A stretch of DNA of 64,000 bases, taken from the NCBI GenBank assembly GCA_965276835.1, contig OZ255631.1, positions 1,612,001-1,676,000 of the forward strand, in the 5' to 3' direction. A program made the position numbers and the translations under genes. The first letter of the stretch is position 1, and every line of letters begins with the position of its first letter. Source of the DNA: BOG-932 sp965276835 (GTDB lineage Bacteria; Pseudomonadota; Alphaproteobacteria; BOG-932; Roseiterribacteraceae). Shown piece after piece: positions 17,025 to 25,432 of the stretch. The notes under the pieces were generated by a model, which searched no databases, was not told the DNA's origin, and was given only the letters and a program-made list of their open reading frames with translations.

Positions 17025-18157
17025 CCCAAGTGCAAACCGAACGCTCAATTCCGACGGCCCCGGCGCCCGTCACCAATCTCGTGCATGGCAGCGCCAGACG
17101 CCGCATGACCTGGCGCCGCATTCTGCTGACCCTTGGGCCGGTGGTGCTGGTTGTCGTCGGCGGATTCTATTACCTGCTGTCCGGCCGATATGTATCGACC
17201 GACGATGCCTATGTGAAATCCCGCATGCTGTCGGTGACGTCGACCGTCGCGGGACAGGTCGTCGCCGTCCCGGTCAACGACAACCAGACGGTCAAGAAGG
17301 GCGACGTGCTCGTTCAGATCGACCCGGTGCCGTACAAGCTTCGCCTCGCCTCTGCCGAGGCCGACTTGGCGCGGGCCACCCAGGATGCCGATGCCCTGCG
17401 CGCCACCATCCGCAGCCAACAGCAGGATCTGGTTCAAGCCAACGCCGACGTCGACTATTACCAGCGCGAATTCGCCCGTCAGGCGCCGTTGCTGGCCAGC
17501 GGCGCAGTGGCGCGCAACAGTAACGACAAGTCCACCCGAGACGTTATTTCCGCCAAGGCGAAGGCGGCCAGCCTGCAACACCAGATCGATTCCAACCTGG
17601 CCCAGCTGGGCGGCAATATCGATACGCCCGATCAGCAGCTGCCGGCCTATCTGTCGGCGCTCGCGGCCCGCGACACCGCCGCCTATAATCTGGACCACGC
17701 CACTATCCGCGCGGCCGCTGACGGCCGTGTCGGCACGGTGACGGTGCGCACCGGCGAATATGTCGCGCCCGGCCAAAACCTGTTTCCCCAGGTCGTTCCC
17801 GACGACACCTGGGTCGAGGCGAATGTTCGCGAAACCGACCTGACCTATGTCCGCGAAGGGCAGCCGGCCTCGCTGACCGTCGATGCCTATCCCGGCCATA
17901 CCTTCAAGGCGCATGTGCAAAGCTTCAGCCCGGCAACCGGCTCGGAGCTGTCGGTCCTGCCGGCGGAAAACGCCACCGGTAACTGGGTCAAGATCGTGCA
18001 GCGCGAGCCGCTGAAACTGGTCGTCGAACACCAGGACGGCGACCCGCCGCTGCGCGCCGGCTTGTCGGTCAATGTCGATATCGACACCGGTACCTATCAT
18101 CACCTGCCCGGCTTCCTGCAAGGTATTTTCGGATCTGGACCGGCTGACAGGAAGTGA
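17021..18157 (+). CDS. emrA: HlyD/EmrA-type membrane fusion protein
   Basis: 378 aa from the ATG at 17021, overlapping marR. One N-terminal TM (ILLTLGPVVLVVVGGFYYLLSG) is followed by RYVSTDDAYVKSRMLSVTSTVAGQV, the biotinyl-lipoyl half (VNDNQTVKKGDVLVQIDPVPY), a periplasmic coiled-coil hairpin, the second lipoyl half (ADGRVGTVTVRTGEYVAPGQ) and a beta-barrel domain. It links the inner-membrane pump EmrB to an outer-membrane factor. Its stop overlaps the emrB GTG. The partner outer-membrane protein is probably the nodT-type gene at 20736-22265. Confidence 0.93.
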   Translation: MTQVQTERSIPTAPAPVTNLVHGSARRRMTWRRILLTLGPVVLVVVGGFYYLLSGRYVSTDDAYVKSRMLSVTSTVAGQVVAVPVNDNQTVKKGDVLVQIDPVPYKLRLASAEADLARATQDADALRATIRSQQQDLVQANADVDYYQREFARQAPLLASGAVARNSNDKSTRDVISAKAKAASLQHQIDSNLAQLGGNIDTPDQQLPAYLSALAARDTAAYNLDHATIRAAADGRVGTVTVRTGEYVAPGQNLFPQVVPDDTWVEANVRETDLTYVREGQPASLTVDAYPGHTFKAHVQSFSPATGSELSVLPAENATGNWVKIVQREPLKLVVEHQDGDPPLRAGLSVNVDIDTGTYHHLPGFLQGIFGSGPADRK

Positions 18158-19674
18158 CCGTCGTCGACTTCGTTCGGCCCGCCGCAGGCGAGCCGAACCG
18201 GCTGATGGTTACCCTGATCGCCATGGCGGCTGTCACCATGCAGTTGCTGGATACGACAATCGCCAATGTCGCCCTGCCCCACATGCAGGGCGGGCTGGCG
18301 GCGACCCAGGATGAAGTCGCCTGGGTTCTGACATCTTATATCGTCGCCGCCGCGATCAGCACGCCGATCACCGGATGGCTGGCAACCCGATTCGGCCGAA
18401 CGCGGCTGTTCGTGACTGCGCTGGGCGGTTTCACCATCGCCTCCGCCTTGTGCGGCTTGGCCACCACCCTGCCCCAAATCGTATTTTTCCGCATCCTGCA
18501 GGGCCTATCCGGCGCGGCTTTGGTACCGCTGTCGCAAGCCATCCTGTTGGACGCCTATCCGCGCAGCGAGATGACACGCGCCATGGGTATTTTTTCCATG
18601 GGCGTCATGATAGCGCCGATCCTGGGGCCCGTGCTGGGCGGATATCTGACCGACCAATATAGCTGGCGCTGGTGCTTCTATATCAACGTACCGCTGGGCA
18701 TCGTCGCGATCATGGGGGCGCTGGCCTTCGTGCCGGAGACGGTCAGCAAGTCAGACCACAAGCTCGACTGGTTCGGATTTGGGTTCCTGAGCCTTGCCAT
18801 CACCTGCCTGCAATTGGTGCTGGATCGGGGCGAGCAGCGCGGCTGGTTCCAGTCGCCGGAAATTCAGCTCGAGGGCGCGCTGACGGTCTTCTCGCTCTAT
18901 ATGTTCGTGGTTCACAGCACTACCACCAAGCGCGCTTTCTTCGACGTCCGTCTGTTCAAGGACCAGACCTACGTCGTGTCGACGATCATCATGATGCTGA
19001 TCTTCATCGTCTATTATGGATCGATGGTCCTGACGCCGCAGATGCTGCAACAGGAATTCGGCTATCCCGTGCTGACCGCCGGCCTGATCATGGCGCCGCG
19101 CGGCGCCGGCACCATCATGGCCATCCTGATCAGCAGCCGGATCAATAAATGGGTCGGCCCGCGCCCGTTGATCGCCTTCGGCCTGCTGATCAGCGGCATT
19201 ACGCTTTACATCATGTCGGGCTGGAACATCATGACCAACCCGCGCACCATCATCATGATCGGCCTGATCCAGGGCGCCGGCAGCGGCTGCATCAATGTGC
19301 CGATCACCACGATCGCATTCGCCACCTTGCCCGGAGAGCTCAGGACCGAGGCGGCCGGATTCTACAATCTGATGCGCAATATCGGCAGCGCGATCGGCGT
19401 CTCGATCGCCGCGTCGCGGCTGGTCGAATCAACCCAGATCAATCACGGCTATCTGTCGGAATTCATGACGCCGTTCCGGCATATGGCGATGCCGCACGGT
19501 CCGCTCGGCTTGCATATGCTCAACCTTGGCATCACCCAGCAGGCGGCGATGATCGCTTTCATCAACATCTTCTGGCTGCTGGGGATACTCTGCGTCGCGA
19601 TCATCCCGCTGGTGCTGTTCCTGCGGGTGCCGAAAATGCCGATGGCCGTCAACCACGCAGCGACGGGAGAATAA
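18154..19674 (+). CDS. emrB: DHA2-family MFS multidrug efflux pump, EmrB-type
   Basis: 506 aa with GTG start (GTGA overlap with emrA). It has about 14 predicted membrane helices. DHA2 motifs are visible: AVTMQLLDTTIANVALPHMQGG, motif A GWLATRFGRTRLF, and motif C GVMIAPILGPVLGGYL. Drives proton-coupled export of hydrophobic compounds together with EmrA and an outer-membrane channel. The locus is under the adjacent MarR regulator. Confidence 0.95.
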   Translation: MTVVDFVRPAAGEPNRLMVTLIAMAAVTMQLLDTTIANVALPHMQGGLAATQDEVAWVLTSYIVAAAISTPITGWLATRFGRTRLFVTALGGFTIASALCGLATTLPQIVFFRILQGLSGAALVPLSQAILLDAYPRSEMTRAMGIFSMGVMIAPILGPVLGGYLTDQYSWRWCFYINVPLGIVAIMGALAFVPETVSKSDHKLDWFGFGFLSLAITCLQLVLDRGEQRGWFQSPEIQLEGALTVFSLYMFVVHSTTTKRAFFDVRLFKDQTYVVSTIIMMLIFIVYYGSMVLTPQMLQQEFGYPVLTAGLIMAPRGAGTIMAILISSRINKWVGPRPLIAFGLLISGITLYIMSGWNIMTNPRTIIMIGLIQGAGSGCINVPITTIAFATLPGELRTEAAGFYNLMRNIGSAIGVSIAASRLVESTQINHGYLSEFMTPFRHMAMPHGPLGLHMLNLGITQQAAMIAFINIFWLLGILCVAIIPLVLFLRVPKMPMAVNHAATGE

Positions 19675-19676
19675 CC

Positions 19677-20108
19677 CTAGCCCTGTCCTTCCATGAAGGC
19701 GGGATAGCGCGCCACAAGCTCGCTGACCTCGTTATCCGATACCGCGAATTCGAAGCGCTGTCCCTTCTCGTCCTGGCGGAGACCATAGACATTGGTAAAG
19801 CGGAACGACGCCTTGCCGTCGGTCGGGCGGATTTCGAAGGTCAGGTAGCATAGGCAGAAGTTGTCCGACACCGCCACAAGCTTCGAATCCGCAAGGTGCA
19901 TCGCGCCCAGGCCGTATTCCTGAAACCGCTTCATCCAGGGAACCATCCGCGCGCGCGCTTCGGCCTGATTGGCGAAACCGCCGATATGGCCGAGCGTGAA
20001 GGACGTAAACGGTTCCGCGTAATGGCCGGGAATCGCCACCGGATCGTTTGCCGTCGATGCACGGCCATAACTGTCGACGAAAGCCTGAGCCTTGGCGAGA
20101 TCGAGCAT
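19677..20108 (-). CDS. SnoaL/NTF2-like protein in the efflux operon
   Basis: 143 aa: N-terminal helix KAQAFVDSYGRASTANDPVAIPGHYAEPFTSFTLGH, then strands ending FAVSDNEVSELVARYPAF. NTF2-like small barrel; substrate unknown. The RBS GGAAGGGGACGTC precedes the ATG. It is third in a leftward nodT-pduO-snoaL string (39 bp after pduO) and converges on emrB with a 2-bp gap. It might bind or modify the exported compound, but that is inference. Confidence 0.7.
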   Translation of the reverse strand: MLDLAKAQAFVDSYGRASTANDPVAIPGHYAEPFTSFTLGHIGGFANQAEARARMVPWMKRFQEYGLGAMHLADSKLVAVSDNFCLCYLTFEIRPTDGKASFRFTNVYGLRQDEKGQRFEFAVSDNEVSELVARYPAFMEGQG

Positions 20109-20147
20109 GACGTCCCCTTCCGATTATCCGTTCAGCCAATTATCGGT

Positions 20148-20726
20148 TCAGCGCTCCGCGCCCGGCTTCCACAGCACGTCGCCAACCCCAGTCTTGGCGT
20201 TGATCCAGCGAGCCATGACGAACAGATGGTCGCTCAAGCGGTTCAGATATTGCATCACCGCCGGGTTGACCTGCTCTTCACCGGCCAGGGCCCAGGCTTC
20301 CCGCTCCGCGCGGCGGACAACGCTGCGCCCGAGATGGAGATAGGCGGCGGCCGGCGCACCGCCCGGCAGGATGAAGGACATCAGCGGCGCGAGTTCCTTG
20401 TTCATCGTGTCGATTTCTTTTTCCAGGCGCTTCACCTGGCCGGCGGTAACGCGCAACCGGCTGCCCGGCTCCGCATCTTCACCGGGAACACATAAGTCCG
20501 CACCAAGATCGAACAGGTCGTTTTGGATGCGCATCAGCGCCGCGCTCGGCTCACCATCGGACAGCTGTGCTGTGTCCAGGCGGGCGATACCGATGATGCC
20601 GTTGGCCTCGTCCACCGTTCCCATGACATTGACGCGCAGCGAGTCCTTAGCGACCCGCTGCCCGTCGCCGAGACCGGTCTGCCCCTTGTCACCGGTGCGG
20701 GTATAGATCTTGTTGAGCTTGACCAT
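20148..20726 (-). CDS. PduO-type ATP:cob(I)alamin adenosyltransferase
   Basis: 192 aa. Transfers adenosyl from ATP to cob(I)alamin to give adenosylcobalamin. Diagnostic ATP motif TRTGDKGQTGLGDGQRVAKDS lies at the N-terminus, followed by GTVDEANGIIGIARL; the C-terminal helix has the GRSVVRRAEREAW motif. Complete length. Unexpectedly it sits 9 bp after nodT in what looks like the efflux operon. Elsewhere in the window only MetH uses B12, and MetH needs methylcobalamin rather than the adenosyl form. Confidence 0.95.
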   Translation of the reverse strand: MVKLNKIYTRTGDKGQTGLGDGQRVAKDSLRVNVMGTVDEANGIIGIARLDTAQLSDGEPSAALMRIQNDLFDLGADLCVPGEDAEPGSRLRVTAGQVKRLEKEIDTMNKELAPLMSFILPGGAPAAAYLHLGRSVVRRAEREAWALAGEEQVNPAVMQYLNRLSDHLFVMARWINAKTGVGDVLWKPGAER

Positions 20727-20735
20727 CGCCGGGCC

Positions 20736-22265
20736 TTACTTGGCCGCGACCGGCTGCACCGCGGGGTTCGGCGCAGGCGCCGGAACATCCCAGCCGCCGC
20801 CGATCGCTTTGTAGACCGCGATCAGGTTGGTGGAGATCATCACGTTGCTGCGCACAACCTCGGTCTGCGAGGCATAGAGCCGGCGTTCGGAATCCAGCAC
20901 CTCAAGAAAGCTGGACAGGCCGGCCTGATAACGCTGCCGCGCGAGTGAAAGGGAATTCGCATTCGCCTTTGCGGCGCGCTGCAGCGATTGCAGGCGTATC
21001 TGCTCTGCCTCGTATGACGACACCGCATTCTCGACATCGTGCAGAGCCTGAAGGACCGTCGTCTTGTAGTTAAGCGCAGCCTCCTTCTGGCGGACTTCCT
21101 GCACCGTGATGTTGGCGTAGGTCACGCCGTTGAACACCGGAATCGAGAGGGCGGGGCCGATGCCATAGAACTTGCTTGCCCAATCCCCCAGGTTTCCGAA
21201 TTTCAACGCCTGTACCCCGAAGGAGGCAGTCATGCTGAGCTTCGGATAGAGATCGGCGGTCGCAACGCCGATATTGGCCGTCGCGGCGTGCAGATTGGCT
21301 TCGGCGGCACGAATGTCCGGTCGCCGGTGGGCCAGTTCGGACGGCATACCGATCGGAACCTTCGGCGGATTCGGCGGCAACGGCTTGGCCTGTCCAAGCT
21401 CCTTCTCGAGGGCGCCCGGCTCCAGATCCAGCAGATAGCTGAGCGCGTTAATGGCGTGACTCAGTTGGTCGGACAGCGTCGGCAACTGTGCCTCGGTCGT
21501 CGCAACTTCAGCGGCGGCGCTTTCGACGTCCAAATTGCTGGTTTCGCCGCCGGCTGCCTGGGCTTTGGTCAGCTTATAGGCGTCCTGCTGCGCGCGCAGG
21601 TTGTCGTTGGTGATCGCGATCAGCCGCTGGATGCCGCGGAGTTGCATATAGCTGCGCGCCACTTCGGCATAGACCGAAACCAGCGCGTCATGCCGCGACT
21701 CCTCGATCGCCTGCGCCTGTGCCTCGGTCGATTCCACGGCACGACGGACGCGGCCGAACACATCGATTTCCCAGGATGCGTCGAACCCTGTCTGGAACAG
21801 ATCGAAGGGCGGTATGCTGAATGGTATGGCTTGCGTTGGAAAACCCGCCGCCGCGGACTGGGCAGCGGTTTGCGCTTGGCCACCGCCGCCAAAGAGATCC
21901 AGGGCGCCCTTTTGCGACAGCCCGGTTCGCGCGTAGGAACTGTCCAGATTGACCGCAGGCAGATTGCGTGCGCCGACAGCCTCAAGCTGGGCGCGGGCCT
22001 CTTCGATTCTCAGCGCCGCCTGCTGCAGGTCGGGATTGGAATCCCGCGCGCGCTCGACCAGCGAGGTCAGTTCCGGATCGTTGAAACTGGCCCACCATGT
22101 CGCTGTGTCAGGCGGCGCGGCTACGATCGTGCTGGGCGCGCCTTTCTGCGTATGGTCCTGCCAGTTTGCCGGCGTTTCGGCCGTCGGCCGCGTGAAATCC
22201 GGACCGACGGTGCAGCCGGAAACCATCGCCACGACGATGAGGGACGAGCCGAAAAGGAAACGCAT
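20736..22265 (-). CDS. NodT/OprM-type outer-membrane efflux lipoprotein
   Basis: 509 aa. A lipoprotein signal with lipobox VSGC (MRFLFGSSLIVVAMVSGCTVGPDF) is followed by the GPDFTRPTAETPANW opening typical of RND/EmrAB outer-membrane factors. Two TolC-type helical repeats are present (e.g. SNPDLQQAALRIEEARAQLEA and LEVLDSERRLYASQTEVVRSN), plus the RRPDIRAAEANLHAATANIGVA motif. It ends in a Pro/Ala-rich tail. Its promoter carries the same 29-bp MarR element as marR-emrAB, so pump and channel are probably co-induced. Confidence 0.93.
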   Translation of the reverse strand: MRFLFGSSLIVVAMVSGCTVGPDFTRPTAETPANWQDHTQKGAPSTIVAAPPDTATWWASFNDPELTSLVERARDSNPDLQQAALRIEEARAQLEAVGARNLPAVNLDSSYARTGLSQKGALDLFGGGGQAQTAAQSAAAGFPTQAIPFSIPPFDLFQTGFDASWEIDVFGRVRRAVESTEAQAQAIEESRHDALVSVYAEVARSYMQLRGIQRLIAITNDNLRAQQDAYKLTKAQAAGGETSNLDVESAAAEVATTEAQLPTLSDQLSHAINALSYLLDLEPGALEKELGQAKPLPPNPPKVPIGMPSELAHRRPDIRAAEANLHAATANIGVATADLYPKLSMTASFGVQALKFGNLGDWASKFYGIGPALSIPVFNGVTYANITVQEVRQKEAALNYKTTVLQALHDVENAVSSYEAEQIRLQSLQRAAKANANSLSLARQRYQAGLSSFLEVLDSERRLYASQTEVVRSNVMISTNLIAVYKAIGGGWDVPAPAPNPAVQPVAAK

Positions 22266-22298
22266 GGGATTTTCCCGAAAGAGACGAATGCGGCGTAA

Positions 22299-22327
22299 GA
22301 TAGATAGCTAGCTAATGATTAGCAAGC
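22299..22327 (-). promoter_or_regulatory. nodT promoter/operator, copy 2 of the shared 29-bp element
   Basis: Exact inverted copy of 16541-16569. The palindrome GCTAAT-G-ATTAGC is at 22311-22323. Read leftward, TTGCTA and a TATCTT -10 are 17 bp apart, and nodT has a short leader before its ATG at 22265. Identical sequence 5.7 kb apart strongly suggests one regulator controls both transcription units. Confidence 0.8.
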
Positions 22328-22340
22328 GACCGATCACTGC

Positions 22341-24146
22341 TTAGGCAGCATTATCCGTTGTCCGCAGAACCCGCCATGCGGGCAGCACAACCCTGACCGT
22401 CGTGCCGGCGCCGACAGCGCTCTCGACCGTCATTTCACCCCCGTGAAGTTCGACCAGGGACTTGCTCAAAGGGAGGCCGAGCCCCGTTCCTTGATAGCGT
22501 CGCGACAGTGAACTGTCGATCTGCCGGAACGGCTGCATCGCCTGTTCCGCCTCCGACGCCGTCATGCCGATTCCCGTATCGCCGACGGTCAGGACGAATG
22601 CCGTCTCGACCATCTCGCCCGATACCGTCACCCCACCGTTGGGCGTGAACTTTATCGCGTTCGACAGAAGGTTCAGCAGTATTTGCCGAAGACGGGTCGG
22701 GTCGGCCAGAAGAACGACCGGATGCGCCGGCAGGCGAACGTCGAGCGCGATCCCGGCGCTGTTCGCCGTCTCCGTCACCAGCCTGCCGCAAACTTGCATG
22801 ATCTCGACAATGGCGACTTCCCGTTCGTCGAGTTCAAGCTTGCCCGCATCGACTTTCGTCAGGTCGAGAATGTTGCCGACGACATCCAGCAAATGCTTTC
22901 CGCTGTTATAGATATCGGCCGCGAATTCACGATAACGCGGGTCGCCGAGTGGGCCGAACAGTTCCTTTTCGAGAATCTCGGAAAAACCCAACACGGCATT
23001 AAGCGGCGTCCGAAGCTCGTGGCTCATGTTAGCCAGGAATTCGCCGCGTACGCGGCTTGCTATTTCAGCCGTGTCACGCGCCGCGGCCAGGTCGATCGCC
23101 TGGTTGGACAGCCGCGTCTCGCGCTCAACCAACGCATCGCGCCATATTTCCTCTTGGCGAACCGCGCGATAAACAAACCAGGCAAGCAGGCCCAGCACCG
23201 CCAGACTGATTGCGGCAAAGACCGCGACCCAGACAGCCGCGCTCCGCCAGGGCGCGAGCATCGCGTGCTCGGTCTCGCTAATAACCAGATACAAGGTCAT
23301 GTCCTGCACGCGGAGCCGCGTGAGGGCGGCGCGGCGGGTTTTTCTTCCGGCGTCGGCAGGGCCATAGACCGTCAAAAGCGACGTATCGCCGATCGCCGGC
23401 AACTGCCCGATGCTGGTTCGGGGCAAAGGCTTGCCGGCCAGTTGCTCCACGTGCGGCCAATGAGCGACCATGACCAGACGGTCGTTGACCAGCGAGACAG
23501 CGGTGCTTGGGCCGCTGTCGATGGTCGAGAAATATCCCTCGAAATAGTCGACCAGATTTTCAACAAGCGCGATACCTGCGAAACGCCCCTGCGCATCGGT
23601 CAACGAGCGACCGAGATAAATCGCCCAGCGACGATCCCCGCTGTCATAAAACGGGTCGGACATCGCAAAACCTCCGCCGGTCCCCGCTTTTAGCGCCTTG
23701 AAGAACGGCACATTCGCGATATTGAGCTTAAGCGCCGGATATTGATCGCTGCTTGCCAGCACGTCCCCATTGGCGTCGATGACGGCGGCGATACTGATCT
23801 GGGGCAGCAATTTTCGTAAGCCCACGACGGAATTGTAAAAGGCTTCAGTGCCTGCCCGGGCCCGCAAAGCGTTTGCGTCGGCCAGCGGCTCCTTGGTGGC
23901 CAGGTCCTGGAGGGACCGCACAAGAACATCGGACGCGGAGAAGGTTTGCGCCGTGCGCTCGGCGGTCACGTGACTGACCGCGGCAAGACTGCGCGTGGCG
24001 CCGTTGATCGTTTGCGCGCGCAGCGTGAACAGAACGACGGCCGCAATAACCAGGATGATGACGACCATTCCGGCGCCGGCCACGGCGATTTCACGCCGCA
24101 ATGACGACAGCCCAGGCCCAATGCCGCCCGGTCCGTCACCGGTCAT
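22341..24146 (-). CDS. Membrane sensor histidine kinase with periplasmic Cache-like domain
   Basis: 601 aa. TM1 (AVAGAGMVVIILVIAAVVLFTL) is followed by a ~240-aa periplasmic sensor resembling dCache (LPQISIAAVIDANGDVLASSDQYP, FAMSDPFYDSGDRRWAIYLGRSL) and TM2 (WVAVFAAISLAVLGLLAWFVYRAV). Next come HisKA with phosphoacceptor His376 in ANMSHELRTPLNAVLGFSEIL and HATPase (LLNLLSNAIKFTPNGG; VGDTGIGM; GTGLGLPLSKSLVELHGG). No response regulator or receiver domain is adjacent: an orphan kinase. The dimerisation region resembles PleC/DivJ-type kinases. Ligand unknown. Confidence 0.92.
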   Translation of the reverse strand: MTGDGPGGIGPGLSSLRREIAVAGAGMVVIILVIAAVVLFTLRAQTINGATRSLAAVSHVTAERTAQTFSASDVLVRSLQDLATKEPLADANALRARAGTEAFYNSVVGLRKLLPQISIAAVIDANGDVLASSDQYPALKLNIANVPFFKALKAGTGGGFAMSDPFYDSGDRRWAIYLGRSLTDAQGRFAGIALVENLVDYFEGYFSTIDSGPSTAVSLVNDRLVMVAHWPHVEQLAGKPLPRTSIGQLPAIGDTSLLTVYGPADAGRKTRRAALTRLRVQDMTLYLVISETEHAMLAPWRSAAVWVAVFAAISLAVLGLLAWFVYRAVRQEEIWRDALVERETRLSNQAIDLAAARDTAEIASRVRGEFLANMSHELRTPLNAVLGFSEILEKELFGPLGDPRYREFAADIYNSGKHLLDVVGNILDLTKVDAGKLELDEREVAIVEIMQVCGRLVTETANSAGIALDVRLPAHPVVLLADPTRLRQILLNLLSNAIKFTPNGGVTVSGEMVETAFVLTVGDTGIGMTASEAEQAMQPFRQIDSSLSRRYQGTGLGLPLSKSLVELHGGEMTVESAVGAGTTVRVVLPAWRVLRTTDNAA

Positions 24147-24200
24147 GGGACGTTCCTCTTCAAGGACCGGACGGGCTGGCGTGCCATCACTGCGTCCGGT

Positions 24201-24740
24201 TCAGCCCGGCGCCGGATGCCGGCCAAAGAAGACATGCTCCAGAATACCGTAAGACGGGTCGGAAGGCCCGGGCCTTCCGACCAGAACGCCGTCTATTGCG
24301 GGTCGGTTATTCTCCCACGAGGTCGGTCCGATCCGCTGCCAGTCGAGCGACACGCTGCGCCGGGCGAAGAGCCACCGCCCTTCGACTTTGGCGTAATGGT
24401 CGAGATAGCGCATGCCATGTATCTGATCGAACCAGCCGCCACCCTCTTTCGGGATACGGTGGTAGGCAATGCAATAAACCTCACCCTGGGCGCGGTCCGC
24501 CTCTTCCAGGACGATCAGGTGATTTAGTACGCCATGCGTGGTGATCGCCAGCCTGGGCAGTGATGTTTCAAGCCAGTCGATATAGCCCGATGCCGAACCG
24601 CTATAATGGCCGCCATGGTTATCCTCGACCGCGTCTGCCGTATAGAGCGATCGCAGCAGCGCAAAATCCTGTCGATCCACGCCACGCGAATAGCGCAAGA
24701 CAAGATCCCGTATGGCGTCTTTATCGACCAACGCCTGCAT
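24201..24740 (-). CDS. SnoaL-like domain protein
   Basis: 179 aa. Opens with ALVDKDAIRDLVLRYSRGVDRQDFALLRSLYTADAVEDNHGGHYSG, characteristic of the SnoaL_4/ring-hydroxylating-dioxygenase beta-like group. Contains a conserved His/Asp set typical of this fold (YTADAVEDNHG) and ends in a flexible tail. RBS GAGGGGAAATC precedes the ATG. Located between a histidine kinase and an LEH-like gene on the same strand. Relatives act as dehydratases or isomerases in aromatic or steroid catabolism; no substrate can be named. Confidence 0.82.
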   Translation of the reverse strand: MQALVDKDAIRDLVLRYSRGVDRQDFALLRSLYTADAVEDNHGGHYSGSASGYIDWLETSLPRLAITTHGVLNHLIVLEEADRAQGEVYCIAYHRIPKEGGGWFDQIHGMRYLDHYAKVEGRWLFARRSVSLDWQRIGPTSWENNRPAIDGVLVGRPGPSDPSYGILEHVFFGRHPAPG

Positions 24741-24774
24741 GATTTCCCCTCAAAGTCTTATCGGATATGTCGCG

Positions 24775-25242
24775 TCAGACGTAGTCGCTCCATTCCTTTA
24801 TCTTGCCGTCCTTCACATAGAACACGCCGACAACCGGCGTGGGATTTTTATTGCCAGATTCCCTGATCTTGCTGTCCATCCGCGAGTTTACGACGATAGG
24901 GCCATGGGCGAAGGTTTCGAGAATCTTAAGATCGTAGCGTTCGCCGTTGCCCAGGAAGGTGTCGAACAGGGCCGCCGCCGCGGTCTGGCCGGTGACTGGG
25001 GTGATGGTGTCACCGAAGCGGATCACGCAATCATCCGCGAGATATTTGGTCGCCATATTTTCGGAATCGGGCGGATCGTCCGCCCACGACTTGCAGAAGT
25101 CCTTGACCAACTGGACATTCGCCTTTTCGATTGCGCTGACATCGACGGCGCCCGCCGACCCTGCGGCGGCAACGGCGATCGCTCCAAGCCCGCCCGCCAG
25201 AAACAGCTTGCGCCGCGTGACGACCAAATCCGTTGTTTCCAT
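24775..25242 (-). CDS. Tat-exported limonene-1,2-epoxide-hydrolase-like protein
   Basis: 155 aa. The N-terminus TRRKLFLAGGLGAIAVAAAGSAGA is a twin-arginine signal (RRKLF), implying export of a folded protein. The domain follows the LEH/SnoaL fold (VQLVKDFCKSW; YLADDCVIRFGDT). The catalytic Arg and Asp of limonene epoxide hydrolase appear to be retained as SRMDS, and the second Asp in EWSDYV. That supports hydrolysis of an epoxide substrate, though export is unusual for this family. RBS GGAGGGCGGT is strong. Confidence 0.8.
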   Translation of the reverse strand: METTDLVVTRRKLFLAGGLGAIAVAAAGSAGAVDVSAIEKANVQLVKDFCKSWADDPPDSENMATKYLADDCVIRFGDTITPVTGQTAAAALFDTFLGNGERYDLKILETFAHGPIVVNSRMDSKIRESGNKNPTPVVGVFYVKDGKIKEWSDYV

Positions 25243-25432
25243 ACCGCCCTCCGATCCCGTAGTGACTGAACCGCCAGCGTTACCAGGGATTAGCCGAACA
25301 AGGCTATAAAAACCGTCGCCATATTGCTCCAGCCAGATGTCTTTGACACTGCGAAACCGCAGCTAGAATCACCGACCATAACCCAATCGCCGATTCGCCC
25401 GTTATTCTATTCAAAGAATTGAAATCACGCCG

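Noticed and set aside
20736..22298. 419-codon plus-strand frame opposite nodT
   Set aside because: Arg/His-rich composition typical of antisense GC-rich DNA; nodT has lipobox and TolC repeats.
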